Positions 8,954 through 18,168 of a stretch of 64,000 bases of DNA are shown here, piece after piece. The notes beneath the pieces are model-generated. The model had not been told where the DNA came from, ran no database searches, and saw only the letters and a list, made by a program, of their open reading frames with translations. The position numbers and the translations under genes are program-made. The stretch is from CAYFLR01 sp964343805. Its GTDB lineage: Bacteria > Bdellovibrionota_B > Oligoflexia > CAYFLR01. The stretch lies in contig CAYFLR010000024.1 in the NCBI GenBank assembly GCA_964343805.1, positions 1 to 64,000 of the forward strand, given 5' to 3'. Position 1 is the stretch's first letter. The number at the start of each line of letters is the position of its first letter.

Positions 8954-10948
8954 TTAATCAAAGTGTTCAGAAAATAATTTCAAACTTAAATCAATTTGCT
9001 CTGCCACCTGAGGGCCACCCCCAATAAAGACGGCTTTGCCATTGATCTTCTTTAAGTGGTTTATCAGATTGAGCCCCTTATCTTGAGATCCCTCGGCAAT
9101 GATAGTAGCTGCTCTGATATGCTCGCTTATGTTTTGAGGAACTGCCGTTTCAGCGAGAGCAGCAACCACTTCAAAACCTTTACTGCGGGCATACTGATTG
9201 ATTTCCGCTTCAATTCCCTGGTTTGAGCCATTGGTCATAATGGTATATTTGGATGAGGATAGCCCATCAATCAAAGCCTTGGCCTCATTCACAGCAGTTG
9301 CTCTCTCTTGACGACCTATATTTCCATGGGTGCTTTCAGTTGAAAGGTAAATCACTCTCCGCTTTTTCGCAGCTTCAGTTAATTCCTGTAAAGTCCAAAT
9401 AGGAATCTCTTTATCCGCAAGCACTTGGATGAGTTCTCCTCTTTGGGCTAATTTGGTGTGGTTATAGTTATAATAAGGTATTTTTAATTCTTGAGGATTC
9501 ACCTCGGATCGGTGAATAGGAATTTCCTCAAAGCTATAGTCGGCATTGTATTTAAAAGTCAAAAGGACGTCTTTGCCAATTTCACCAATGACAGTAGCCC
9601 CTTTGTAAGTTTTGCCAACGGGACCATCTTTAAAGGGAGAGACTCTGGTAGTGATATAATGCCCCTCATTGGTGGTCCCCGTCATTTTAACTTCCCCTTT
9701 TTCATTAAAAGAGACGGTCCCCGCTCGATCTTTGCCATAAGAGGTATCTCCCATTATTTGCATAAAATCATCCGCCTTCAAAGGAATGGGGACATTTCCT
9801 GCCGGGGAGTGGCCGACAATGAGAGTCGAATACCCCTGACTGCGCAGAGTATTGATCGTATCATATTCTGGTAGTCGAAAATTGTTTCCCTCTTTTTGCC
9901 GGTAGGCATAAACCACGCTGGTCTCATTAGCAAAGCCTTTGCCCAGACCGTAATCCCAAACGGTATCACTGTATTGAGCCAACTCTTTGATGGCTTGCAA
10001 TGAAGCGGAGGTCTTCTTTTCATATCCCATTTTGATCTGCTTTAATTTAGCCCGTCCCCACCCATTTAAACCATTGACCCAATCTTCTACCCGAGCTTCT
10101 CGCTGGTTATTACCTGGAACCAGACCAAAATTCTCCATATTCACCTGTCCGTGAACCATCAGATTTCGTTCCTTGGTCACCATAAACTGTCCCATCTCTA
10201 GGAATTTGTAAAATTCTCCTTTTTTAGGATCTAGAGATTTTAGATAGTCCTCCGCTGCTTCCCGACGACTCACTTCTCGCCCCGAAAGTTCGGTTAACTC
10301 CTGCTGATGATAATCTAGGCAATTATTGCATCCAATTTGTTCAAAAAACCAATCTAACCTACGCTCCGGAGTATTGGCTTTCTCTAAAGCCTTTTGCGGA
10401 TCTTTACCCGGTTCAACATAGATTCCCTGCTGCATGAGCCAATTTCCATATTTAGAGAGCAGATCAAACAATTCCAATTGAGTTTTAGGGTCAGAGCCTG
10501 CTCCCCCCGCCATATAAGAATGAGTTCCCATTTTTTCCAAAAGAGGCATCACATAGAGCATACCCAATTTATTCAGCTCTCTATTTCCCCAGATTATATG
10601 GACCCGACCCGGATGACGAGTTTTAAGATCGGCTAACATCCTTCTTATTTTGATAGAATCACTGCCTCGGTCAGACAGATCTCCACCGATAAAGAGTTCA
10701 GCTTTGGGATCGGTAAAGTGCAGACGCCCCTCTCTGAGCTCCATTCCCTTCTTGTCCAAATTATTGAGAAGCCCCTCTTTCTTTCCTTCTAAATCAGTTA
10801 CAAAGTGAAAGGGAAAACGAGTCTGCTGCTCTCCCAAACTAGATTTCAACTGAAAGTCTGTACCTGTACGATCATCTACCAGCCTCTTCTTACAAGCTAC
10901 AAAGAGCAGAAGCGACAGTATGAATATGGGAAGCAGATAAGCTTTCAT
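8954..10948 (-). CDS. Metallophosphoesterase lipoprotein, truncated by in-frame stop
   Basis: The start at 10948 (MKAYLLPIF) has AGAGAG upstream and gives a lipoprotein signal (LLLFVACKKR). Next comes a calcineurin-type phosphoesterase domain: VTDLEGKKEG, FIGGDLSDRGSDS, WGNRELNKLG and VGHSPAGNVP match the D-x-E/GD-x2-DRG/GN-H-E/GH motifs, with Arg replacing His in GNRE. The second half starts a Rossmann-like domain (MTNGSNQGIEAEIN, VFIGGGPQVAEQID) that is cut short by TAA at 8954-8956. The paralogue at 11044-14175 continues for about 370 more residues at this point, and the matching sequence lies in frame downstream (8932-7796). The phosphoesterase domain itself is complete. Confidence 0.7.
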   Translation of the reverse strand: MKAYLLPIFILSLLLFVACKKRLVDDRTGTDFQLKSSLGEQQTRFPFHFVTDLEGKKEGLLNNLDKKGMELREGRLHFTDPKAELFIGGDLSDRGSDSIKIRRMLADLKTRHPGRVHIIWGNRELNKLGMLYVMPLLEKMGTHSYMAGGAGSDPKTQLELFDLLSKYGNWLMQQGIYVEPGKDPQKALEKANTPERRLDWFFEQIGCNNCLDYHQQELTELSGREVSRREAAEDYLKSLDPKKGEFYKFLEMGQFMVTKERNLMVHGQVNMENFGLVPGNNQREARVEDWVNGLNGWGRAKLKQIKMGYEKKTSASLQAIKELAQYSDTVWDYGLGKGFANETSVVYAYRQKEGNNFRLPEYDTINTLRSQGYSTLIVGHSPAGNVPIPLKADDFMQIMGDTSYGKDRAGTVSFNEKGEVKMTGTTNEGHYITTRVSPFKDGPVGKTYKGATVIGEIGKDVLLTFKYNADYSFEEIPIHRSEVNPQELKIPYYNYNHTKLAQRGELIQVLADKEIPIWTLQELTEAAKKRRVIYLSTESTHGNIGRQERATAVNEAKALIDGLSSSKYTIMTNGSNQGIEAEINQYARSKGFEVVAALAETAVPQNISEHIRAATIIAEGSQDKGLNLINHLKKINGKAVFIGGGPQVAEQIDLSLKLFSEHFD

Positions 10949-10985
10949 TAATCGTCTCTCTAAAATAAAAAAACTATGATTCATG

Positions 10986-11004
10986 CTCCCTTTCGGAAAG
11001 GGAG
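10986..11004. other. Perfect 8-bp stem hairpin between the paralogous lipoprotein genes
   Basis: CTCCCTTT and AAAGGGAG flank a three-base loop (CGG). It lies 40 bases past the stop of the 11044-14175 gene and before the start of its paralogue. A T run follows only after about 13 bases on the minus strand, so it is not a textbook terminator; it may stabilise mRNA or act as a weak intercistronic terminator. Confidence 0.45.
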
Positions 11005-11043
11005 AGTCAAAAGTTAAGGAAAATTTAAATTTGTTAAAGTAAT

Positions 11044-14000
11044 CTATGGCTTATAGGAGCGAACCAGCTTACTGCAAGGACCAATACTTTTAGGGCTGGG
11101 AATGGCACCGGTATGATAATGAAACGTTCTTTCGTTTATCACTATGACGCGTCCTAATTTGTTAAGGACTTCCTCCATCGATGTTTTCTTAATCCGGCTT
11201 TTAAACACTGAGGTGAGTCGATCTTGAGCCGATTTCATCACGAATAAATAATCTGTAATGGGAAGCAGAACTTTAAAAATAATATTATTTGCGTCCCCCA
11301 CTCTGGCGGTTTTAAAACCCATCTCTTTAGCTAGCCGGTATGCCAGATGCAAATTCTCCTGCTGTTTTTGCGTCAGACTCTTAACTAAACTACCATCAGA
11401 CCCCGTAATTTCAATGCTTATAGCTGAATCTTTGCGGCTATAGGAATCAAAAATCCGAGCTAAACCCATCACTACTGGACCCGGATAGTTACTCAAAAAT
11501 TCAGGCGTGATCACCACTCGTCTTAGAGTCTTTCCATGGGCTGCTAATTGACCTTCCATCACTGAAGGGGAGATAGGATTATTAATAGATAGGATGGATT
11601 TGCCGTTGGCAGAATTTATGCTCACATCTTTGGAACGATCCCAACGACTCAAATTCCCCAGGATCTCCTCAACCACCTCATGATGGACTTTCTCTACCTG
11701 CAGATAATCATTTAGAACTAAGACATGATCAATGTTCTGATGGTATTCTCGTTTTAAGGAAAACTCTTTGATGGGGACCAATTTCACGGTGGTAAACCCT
11801 CGCCCTTTGACTAATTGATAGATTTGATCCACCAGGGCTGAATTTCCACCAATATTAACAATATCTTTTCTTGGGTCTAAACCACTTAGCTGCTTATTCA
11901 CAGTCTGTACCAAAGGTCCAAAGTAACGTTCTCCCGAATATTGAGGGATCTCAATAGTAACCACCTCTTTACCTTGTTGAGCAAAAAATTCCCGTGCCAA
12001 GGTACTTGTGACCAATTGGCTGCGAGGTAACTCTGTAATGGGAGAAAGAAAATTCCTGGGAGTGTATAGCTGCAACTCTTTAGCTAATTCAACTCCTGAA
12101 GTAAATGTTCCTCCGCCTTTTTGAGCATCCTTAGCATGAGCCACTGCGAATTCATTAGAGGCTCCACTCACTCCCAACATGGTCCATATTTCAACTCCCA
12201 GTTTATAGCCCAAATCAATCTGCTCAGCCACTTGCGGCCCTCCACCGATAAATACCGCTAAACCACCTACTTTACGAAGATAGTTCATTAAGTTAAGACC
12301 TTTGTCCTGAGATCCTTCTGCTATAAAAGCAGCTGATGTAATATCTGGGCTTAGATTTTGAGGAACAGCCGTTTCCGCTATGGCTCCCACTACCTGAAAT
12401 CCTTTTCTTTTTGCATGGCGATTTATTTCCGCTTCTATGCCAGATAGCGATCCATTGGTCATAATGGCATGACTTTTGGGATCTAGCTTATCAATCAGAC
12501 TCTTCACCTCTTTAAGTGCGGAACTAGCCTCAGCTTCTCCTAGAGGATTCTGAATATTTTCAGAAGAGATGAAAACCACTCGCCGTCCTTCGAATACTTT
12601 TTCTTGCAGATCAAGGAGCTTATGAACCGGAATATCTTTATCTGCTAGAACTTGAATCACTTCTCCCCGTTGCATCAGTTTGGTATGATCATAGTTATAA
12701 AAAGGTATTCTCAAGCTGTTAGGATCTATTTGCGATTTAGGAACTAACACCTCCTCAAATTTGTAATTTGTGGTGTATCTGAAAGTAAGAAAATGATCTC
12801 CCCCCACCTCACCTATAATCGAGGCCTCTTTATAAGTTTTACCAATGGGACTGTCTCTATAGGGAGAAACCTCGGTAGTGACTTTATGTCCCTCACCCGT
12901 GGTCCCTTGCATTCTGACTTGACCTAACCCATCAAATGAAACCGTTCCCGATCTATTTTTTCCATAGGAGGTATCTCCCATAATTTGCAAAAAATCGTCT
13001 GCTTTTAATGGAAGGGGAATATTTCCCGCTGGAGAATGCCCCACGATGAGGGTGGAGTAACCTTGACTGCGTAAAGTATTAATCATCTCGGGTTCAGGCA
13101 ATCGAAAGTTATTTCTCTCTTTCTGCCTGTATGCATAGACCACACTGGCCTCATTGGCAAAACCCTTGCCCAAGCCATAATCCCAAACGGTATCACTGTA
13201 GTGAGCTAATTCTTTAATGGCTAAAATTGATTTCTGAGTTTTTTTCTTGTATCCCTTTTTAATATCAGCCAGCTTTTTTGCTCCCCAACTATTGAGTTCT
13301 TCCACCCATTGATTCACATCCGTTTGACGACTATTTCTCCCCGGGACGATACCAAAATTGCCCATATTAATCTGACCATGAACCATAATGGTTCGACCTT
13401 TTGTCACCGCAAATTTTCCCATTTCAAGAAACTTATAAAATTCACCCTTTTTAGGATCGAGTGATTTCAAATAATCTTCTGCTGCTTCTCTCCGGCTGAC
13501 TTCACGCCCAGAAAGTTCAGAAAGTTCTTGTTGGTGATATTCCAGACAGTTCTTACAGCCAATTTCCTCAAAAAACCACTCCACTCTCCGCTCAGGAGTA
13601 TTGGCCTCTTTTAAAGGATCTTTTCCCGCTTCAGTAGGAGGTCCCACATATCCTTTGGTAATTAACCACTCACTGTACTTACCGATCAAATCAAGCAATT
13701 CAAACTGTTTTTCCGGGGTAGATTGATAAAACCATCCCATTAAATTATGGTTACTCAGAGTCTCAATCAGCGGCATCACATAGAGCATACCCAATTTATT
13801 CAGCTCCCTATTTCCCCAAACAATATGAACCCTGTCTGGATGCCTGCTTTTTAAATCAGCGATCATCCTTCTAATTTTAATGGAATCAGTGCCTCGATCG
13901 GAGAGGTCTCCTCCAATAAATAGTTCCGCTTTGGGATCAATAAAATGAAGTTGCCCCTCTTTGAATTGCAGTCCTTTACTTGCTAGATCATTTAAAAGCC

Positions 14001-14175
14001 CCTCTTTTTTTCCTTCTAAATCGGTCACAAATTGATAAGGAAATTGATGGATAGAGGAATCCATGCTGGATTTTATTTGAAATTGAGTGCCGAGCCGCTC
14101 ATCGACCAATCGCTTCTTGCAAGCTGCAAAGAGCGTGAGAATAAAGATAAAAATGTATAACAGGTACCCTCGCAT
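11044..14175 (-). CDS. Large metallophosphoesterase-Rossmann fusion lipoprotein
   Basis: 1043 residues, intact copy of the duplicated pair. A lipoprotein signal (LTLFAACKKR) is followed by a calcineurin-like phosphoesterase domain (about 45-400) with GGDLSDRGTDS, WGNRELNKLG and VGHSPAGNIP. After a beta-rich region comes a Rossmann-like block (about 560-720) with VFISSENIQ, MTNGSLSGIEAEIN and VFIGGGPQVAEQID, reminiscent of SLOG/LOG nucleotide-binding folds. A second alpha/beta region (about 740-1000) is not recognised (NIGGNSALVDQIYQLVKGRG, ITPEFLSNYPGPVVMGLA). It probably acts outside the inner membrane on a phosphorylated or nucleotide substrate; the reaction is unknown. The start has GGTGA six bases upstream. 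Confidence 0.75.
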   Translation of the reverse strand: MRGYLLYIFIFILTLFAACKKRLVDERLGTQFQIKSSMDSSIHQFPYQFVTDLEGKKEGLLNDLASKGLQFKEGQLHFIDPKAELFIGGDLSDRGTDSIKIRRMIADLKSRHPDRVHIVWGNRELNKLGMLYVMPLIETLSNHNLMGWFYQSTPEKQFELLDLIGKYSEWLITKGYVGPPTEAGKDPLKEANTPERRVEWFFEEIGCKNCLEYHQQELSELSGREVSRREAAEDYLKSLDPKKGEFYKFLEMGKFAVTKGRTIMVHGQINMGNFGIVPGRNSRQTDVNQWVEELNSWGAKKLADIKKGYKKKTQKSILAIKELAHYSDTVWDYGLGKGFANEASVVYAYRQKERNNFRLPEPEMINTLRSQGYSTLIVGHSPAGNIPLPLKADDFLQIMGDTSYGKNRSGTVSFDGLGQVRMQGTTGEGHKVTTEVSPYRDSPIGKTYKEASIIGEVGGDHFLTFRYTTNYKFEEVLVPKSQIDPNSLRIPFYNYDHTKLMQRGEVIQVLADKDIPVHKLLDLQEKVFEGRRVVFISSENIQNPLGEAEASSALKEVKSLIDKLDPKSHAIMTNGSLSGIEAEINRHAKRKGFQVVGAIAETAVPQNLSPDITSAAFIAEGSQDKGLNLMNYLRKVGGLAVFIGGGPQVAEQIDLGYKLGVEIWTMLGVSGASNEFAVAHAKDAQKGGGTFTSGVELAKELQLYTPRNFLSPITELPRSQLVTSTLAREFFAQQGKEVVTIEIPQYSGERYFGPLVQTVNKQLSGLDPRKDIVNIGGNSALVDQIYQLVKGRGFTTVKLVPIKEFSLKREYHQNIDHVLVLNDYLQVEKVHHEVVEEILGNLSRWDRSKDVSINSANGKSILSINNPISPSVMEGQLAAHGKTLRRVVITPEFLSNYPGPVVMGLARIFDSYSRKDSAISIEITGSDGSLVKSLTQKQQENLHLAYRLAKEMGFKTARVGDANNIIFKVLLPITDYLFVMKSAQDRLTSVFKSRIKKTSMEEVLNKLGRVIVINERTFHYHTGAIPSPKSIGPCSKLVRSYKP

Positions 14176-14305
14176 GAGAAATCACCAAACTAAATTAATA
14201 ATGATTCACATTTCGTTTCGGATATTAAGAATAAAAAGTTAAGATAATTTTGTTTTTCCCAAGGTGGAAAAAATCGCCTATCATTTGAAGAGGAGTTTTC
14301 TGTTA

Positions 14306-14455
14306 CTTTGTGCGAGGAAAATTGGTGTTTTTTTCTCTCTCTTGCTTAAATGAAAGGTTATTCATATAATTTTGATAACTTACCCGCTAACCATGGCAAA
14401 CATACTGTAAATTAAAGCTCTTTTAAAAATTAACACCAATTCACCGCGCACAACG
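14306..14455. mobile_element. 150-bp MITE-like element B
   Basis: Ends are CTTTGTGCGAGGAAAATTGG on the left and, on the other strand, CGTTGTGCGCGGTGAATTGG on the right. Length is exactly 150 bp, as in elements A and C. The flanking 8-mers TTCTGTTA (14298-14305) and TTCTCTTA (14456-14463) match at seven of eight positions and could be an aged target duplication. The core has no ORF. The element sits in the 309-bp stretch between the phosphoesterase gene and the bactofilin-like gene, which otherwise holds only the N run. Confidence 0.65.
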
Positions 14456-14483
14456 TTCTCTTACTTAATTNNNNNNNNNNNNN

Positions 14484-15393
14484 CAAATTATCTAAGTTTA
14501 ATCAACCTGGTAGCTTCCTATTTGTACTCCTCTGCCTTTTTGTATTCTCGCCCACCAGTTTGGCTGAAGTGATCAACCATGAAGAGGGCAAAAGAATCAT
14601 CTTCGATGAGGACTTTTATATTGAGCAGGAGGAGAAGCTTGAAGAATTGGTCCTTATTGGAGCAAATGGTGTGGTTGCAGGTCAAGTTAAGAGTCTTATT
14701 ATCATCGGCGGAAAGGTGGAAATAGGAGAGGGCGCTATAATCACCGATGAAGTGGCTGTCATTGCGGCAGACATGCACGTAAATGAGGCGGCTACAGTGA
14801 CAGAAAACATTGCCTCTTTTAACAATCCTTTTAGTAAGTCCTTTGTAGAGGCAGTCGTAAAGTCGGGAATCCTCACCTCCTCAGGATCGGGATTCTTCCT
14901 CTTGATACCCCTTTTAACCATCTTATTTACATGGGTGATCGGGGCCATTTACTATCATTTAGCACCCCAATTCCATGAGCGATCCCTTACTTACTTTACA
15001 GATCAGATCGTCCCTAGTTTTGGGTGGGGATTATTGTCTTATGTTCTCTTCTTGCCTGTATTGATAATAATCATATTAACCATCATTGGAATTTTATTGG
15101 TTCCCTTTTACCTTTTTCTCTATATGTTAGGCACTCTTCTTGCCGGAGTAACAGCGGCTATCTATATTACCCAGAAAATCCCCGCTGTTAAGGAAAAGAA
15201 TTGGAATTTTCATTATAACCTCTTAGCAGGATTAATTATTTTGCAGGTGGTAGCCCTCATCCCATTTGTTGGCAGTCTCTTTAATTTGCTTCTCACCACT
15301 GCGGGTTTCGGGGCCTTCTTAGTGAATCTGGTGGTTCTTCTCCAAAATAAAAGAAAAAACAAAGCAGAGAATAGCAACTCAGAAAATATCTAG
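14484..15393 (+). CDS. Bactofilin-like secreted/membrane protein, 5' end lost in assembly gap
   Basis: The frame is open from the N run at 14471-14483 onward. Codons from 14485 encode a clear signal peptide (GSFLFVLLCLFVFSPTSLA) followed by the mature chain EVINHEEGKR, so the true start is inside the gap and the TTG at 14560 is not the start. The mature N-terminal 100 residues have short repeated beta turns (VLIGANGVVAGQVKSLIIIG, GEGAIITDEVAVIAADMHV) typical of a bactofilin-type right-handed beta helix. Then about four hydrophobic segments follow and a Lys/Asn-rich tail. It may be a polymer-forming envelope protein anchored in the inner membrane. The exact family is not certain. Confidence 0.7.
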
Positions 15394-15519
15394 TTTTTAG
15401 ACAGATTGTTTAAATAATAGACAGTTAGCATAGATTGAAAATGGAAGACATCGACTCTTTGATTAAAACACACTTTTACTTTCAACACCTTAGCCGAGTA
15501 TCCAGCCCAAATCTCGATT

Positions 15520-15535
15520 TGGCCCCTCCTTTGCA
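15520..15535 (+). promoter_or_regulatory. Sigma54 (-24/-12) promoter for the GspG-like gene
   Basis: TGGCCCCTCCTTTGCA has the GG and GC dinucleotides separated by the required ten bases and a perfect TTGCA -12 box. The predicted transcript would start near 15547, about 18 bases before the ATG at 15565. Two TAGACAG copies lie about 75-120 bp upstream and could be activator sites. Confidence 0.55.
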
Positions 15536-15564
15536 TAGACTATAGCTGCGAGAGGGGGTTTCAA

Positions 15565-15930
15565 ATGAATTTATTAGCAAAATCTTTATTAGTCGTTATG
15601 ATCTTTTTTGGCATCAGTCAGAAAGACAAATTTATGGCCAAAGCGGGTAATTATACCAAAGAAGTGGTGGTTTATGCCGAACTCGGTCAGATTATTAAAT
15701 TAATCCGCATTGCCGCCATTGATGAAGATATTCCAGAACAAGATGAATTCACTCATTTTCTACAAGAATCATTGGATTCAAAAGTAGATAAAGATAGAGA
15801 CACCTCTCGTGATCTTTGGGGCAACCCCTACCTCCTCGAACGAAATGAGGATATTGTTAAAGTAATTTCAACTGGTTCCGATGGCATTGTTAACACGGAG
15901 GATGACCTTGTAAGAAGCATCCGTTTATAG
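15565..15930 (+). CDS. GspG-like (type II secretion pseudopilin C-terminal domain) protein
   Basis: 121 residues. The last third, DLWGNPYLLERNED and STGSDGIVNTEDDL, matches the calcium-binding C-terminal signature of major pseudopilins of the GspG type (WGNPY plus SxGxDG-x-x-TxDD). The N-terminus is a hydrophobic segment but lacks the classical prepilin G/FTLIE site, so the protein is probably a signal-peptide or membrane-anchored relative and not a true pseudopilin. GAGAGGGGG precedes the ATG and a sigma54 promoter lies at 15520. It is followed by a small lipoprotein gene. Confidence 0.65.
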   Translation: MNLLAKSLLVVMIFFGISQKDKFMAKAGNYTKEVVVYAELGQIIKLIRIAAIDEDIPEQDEFTHFLQESLDSKVDKDRDTSRDLWGNPYLLERNEDIVKVISTGSDGIVNTEDDLVRSIRL

Positions 15931-15954
15931 ACAAACAAACATCGGTTGTAAAAA

Positions 15955-16263
15955 ATGAAAACTCTCTCTCTGATCATTTTTGCATGTATACCTCTTCTCT
16001 CTTCGTGTGAACAAATCACTCACTCAAAACTGAGACAGTATATTTACCCCAACCTTAAAAAATGCCTTTATATTCACAGTGATTATATGCCCTATGAGGT
16101 GGCCCAGAAGTGTGCCCTTGATGCCTGTGCCCATGTGAAGAAGAATCATAAAGTAGAATTTACACGTGAAGAGTGTTTGGGATATTTAAAGAAGGAGTTT
16201 CCCGTGATTCGTCCGGGTCGCTCTAAATACACCAAAGAAGAATATCCCTATAACAAAAAATAA
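15955..16263 (+). CDS. Small lipoprotein, unknown function
   Basis: 102 residues. The signal peptide ends in a good lipobox (LLSSC). The mature part has five further Cys (KKCLYI, QKCALDACAH, REECLGY), suggesting disulfides, and a basic C-terminus (RSKYTKEEYPYNKK). It lies 24 bases after the GspG-like gene and 15 bases before the YaiI-type gene, so the three may be cotranscribed. No family is recognised. Confidence 0.65.
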   Translation: MKTLSLIIFACIPLLSSCEQITHSKLRQYIYPNLKKCLYIHSDYMPYEVAQKCALDACAHVKKNHKVEFTREECLGYLKKEFPVIRPGRSKYTKEEYPYNKK

Positions 16264-16278
16264 CCCTGAGGGTGGCTG

Positions 16279-16731
16279 ATGAAAGTTTGGGTAGATGCCG
16301 ATGCCTGTCCTAAGGCGGTGAAAAACATTATTTTTAAAGCGGCTCAAAAAAGATCCATAAATGTGCATCTCGTGGCGAACAGCTACTTTCAAATACCCTC
16401 TTCCAAGTTCATCCAGTTAGAGGTGGTCAGTGCTGGTTTTGATGTGGCAGATCATTTTATAGTAGAACATGTTAAGCCCGAAGATCTGGTTATAACAGCG
16501 GATATTCCCCTGGCTGACCTAGTTATCAAAAAAGGTTCTACAGCTCTTAATCCGAGAGGTGAGCTTTACACCGTCTCTAATATTGCCGAAAAATTATCCA
16601 CTCGCAATCTAATGCAAGAGCTGCGAGAAGGAGGAGTGGTGAGCGGAGGACCAAAATCCTTTAGTGATAAGGATAAACAAAACTTTGCCAATAGCTTTGA
16701 TCGAATTGTTACAGAAAAGGTTTCCACTTAG
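16279..16731 (+). CDS. YaiI/YqxD family protein (UPF0178, PIN-like)
   Basis: 150 residues, full length for the family. The N-terminal WVDADACPKAVKNII with its acidic pair and Cys-Pro is the family hallmark. VSAGFDVADHFI, ITADIPLADLVIKKG and ALNPRGELYT are also characteristic. The fold is NYN/PIN-like with clustered Asp residues, which suggests metal-dependent nuclease or RNA-related activity, but the function is not established. GAGGGTGG lies just before the ATG. Its end overlaps the convergent Sel1 gene by 23 bases. Confidence 0.9.
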   Translation: MKVWVDADACPKAVKNIIFKAAQKRSINVHLVANSYFQIPSSKFIQLEVVSAGFDVADHFIVEHVKPEDLVITADIPLADLVIKKGSTALNPRGELYTVSNIAEKLSTRNLMQELREGGVVSGGPKSFSDKDKQNFANSFDRIVTEKVST

Positions 16732-17752
16732 ATTTAACCTGTTTAAGGCGGATAAGCCTATTTAAGGATCTCTGGGCTTGCCGGTTCCCTTCTAGACCAG
16801 CTTTAAAATACCAAAAAGCAGCCTTTTCATAGTCCTTATGGAAGGGAACAGTGCCTTGCTCATAAAAAGCACCTAATTCAAACTGAGCAAAGGAGTACCC
16901 CCCCTCTGCAGACTTCTCAAGATATCTCATAGCCTCTTCAATTGAGCTATTTTTATAATATAAAAACAACTGAAACTGAGCCCGATGACTGTTCGTTTGC
17001 TCATCCACTCTCTTTAAAAAAGTTTCCACCTTGGCTGGGTTAGCAGGAACCCCCAGCCCCTCTTGATAGATTTTAACCAGGGCAAAGGCGGCTTTTTCAA
17101 AACTGGCCTTCTCAGCTTCAGCATAAAAACGAGGAGAGCCAGCTACCGCTTTTTCATACCATTTGATGGCATTTGGAGTACTCGCCTCTATACCCAAACC
17201 ATTAAAACTCATATCACCTAAGTAGGTATAGGCTGGTAAGAACTCTTTTTCTGCAAGTTCTTGTAATGTCCGATAGGCTTCAGAATGATACCCCTTTCGA
17301 ACCAAAGATTCAGCTTGATGAAATGCTTTCAAATCAAACTCGTAAGGTTTTAGAAAAAAGTGTTGAAAGCTTAAAAAGCCAACTACGAAAAGGATGGGCA
17401 AAATAATAACTGTATTGATAGCCCATCGGCTCACTTTTTTAAATGGGGTGGGAGCCAGAGGAGTTTCTTTTTTAACTTCATCTAATTCAAGATCTCCCTT
17501 CTCTTCTAGAACCACCTCTCCTGGTTCATCAAACTCGGCCAGAACCTTTTTCGCTTCCGCCAAATTGTCCTGACTCACATGAAGTTTTATGCCCTCTACA
17601 ATAGGTGATAGGAAGGGGTTAATTGATGTTATATTCTCATCATTTAGAAAGCAGGGAATTCCAGCTTCTTCCAGTGCATGTTTTACCAAGTTAGCCTGAG
17701 GAGAGGAGGAAAAAGAGGCTAAGGTTACTAAATTTTGACCATCCTTACTCAT
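16709..17752 (-). CDS. DUF2007-Sel1 repeat membrane protein
   Basis: 347 residues. The N-terminal 70 residues (LVTLASFSSSPQANLVKHAL, AGIPCFLNDENI, KLHVSQDNLAEAKKVLAEF) are a DUF2007-type putative signal-transducing domain. One transmembrane segment follows at about 112-130 (IILPILFVVGFLSF). The rest consists of Sel1/TPR-like repeats (YTYLGDMSFNGLGIEASTPN, AQFELGAFYEQGTVPFHKDY), usually protein-binding scaffolds. The start overlaps the stop of the upstream lipoprotein gene by ATGA (17749-17752), which indicates translational coupling. Confidence 0.8.
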   Translation of the reverse strand: MSKDGQNLVTLASFSSSPQANLVKHALEEAGIPCFLNDENITSINPFLSPIVEGIKLHVSQDNLAEAKKVLAEFDEPGEVVLEEKGDLELDEVKKETPLAPTPFKKVSRWAINTVIILPILFVVGFLSFQHFFLKPYEFDLKAFHQAESLVRKGYHSEAYRTLQELAEKEFLPAYTYLGDMSFNGLGIEASTPNAIKWYEKAVAGSPRFYAEAEKASFEKAAFALVKIYQEGLGVPANPAKVETFLKRVDEQTNSHRAQFQLFLYYKNSSIEEAMRYLEKSAEGGYSFAQFELGAFYEQGTVPFHKDYEKAAFWYFKAGLEGNRQAQRSLNRLIRLKQVKSKWKPFL

Positions 17753-18123
17753 AGATTCTCCTCAGTATAATAGGTACCCTGTTCTTCGTTGCAAACAGTT
17801 TTTAACGCCTTGGCCGTCTCTGTCGTAAAAGCATAACTCCGAATGGAAAGTCGCTTTTTAACCCACTCACAGCGGGCCATCTGCCCTCTGGTTTCACAGG
17901 CTTTAAATGACCATATCCCAGCCGTTTTTCGATCATCTTCGCAGGTGGCCTTGGCCATGGCTATTTTATCATTATCATAGGTATGAAATTGATACTCCGC
18001 ACAAGAACGCACACTCTTTGCCTTATCTGCATACCAACGGCATTTGTAAATATAAGTTGTGCTTCTTTGCATACAAGAATATAAAATGGATCCGCTAATG
18101 AATAATAAGATAATTAAGCGCAT
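17749..18123 (-). CDS. Small Cys-containing lipoprotein, unknown function
   Basis: 124 residues with a short signal and lipobox (ILYSC). The mature part has six more Cys spaced through a basic chain (CRWYADKAKSVRSCAEY, ATCEDDRKTAGIWSFKACE), so it may be disulfide-bonded outside the cytoplasm. AGGAGGT precedes the ATG at 18123. It is the first gene of a two-gene unit with the Sel1 protein. No family is recognised. Confidence 0.65.
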   Translation of the reverse strand: MRLIILLFISGSILYSCMQRSTTYIYKCRWYADKAKSVRSCAEYQFHTYDNDKIAMAKATCEDDRKTAGIWSFKACETRGQMARCEWVKKRLSIRSYAFTTETAKALKTVCNEEQGTYYTEENL

Positions 18124-18168
18124 GGAATACCTCCTAATATATAGTTTATATCATGGAAGAGATGAGAA

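Noticed and set aside
14560..14562. TTG as start of the bactofilin-like gene
   Set aside because: The frame upstream encodes a perfect signal peptide reaching into the N run, so the start is in the gap.
15441..15545. 35-codon frame starting MEDIDSLIK
   Set aside because: It covers the sigma54 promoter, has no convincing ribosome site and ends at the leader of the next gene.
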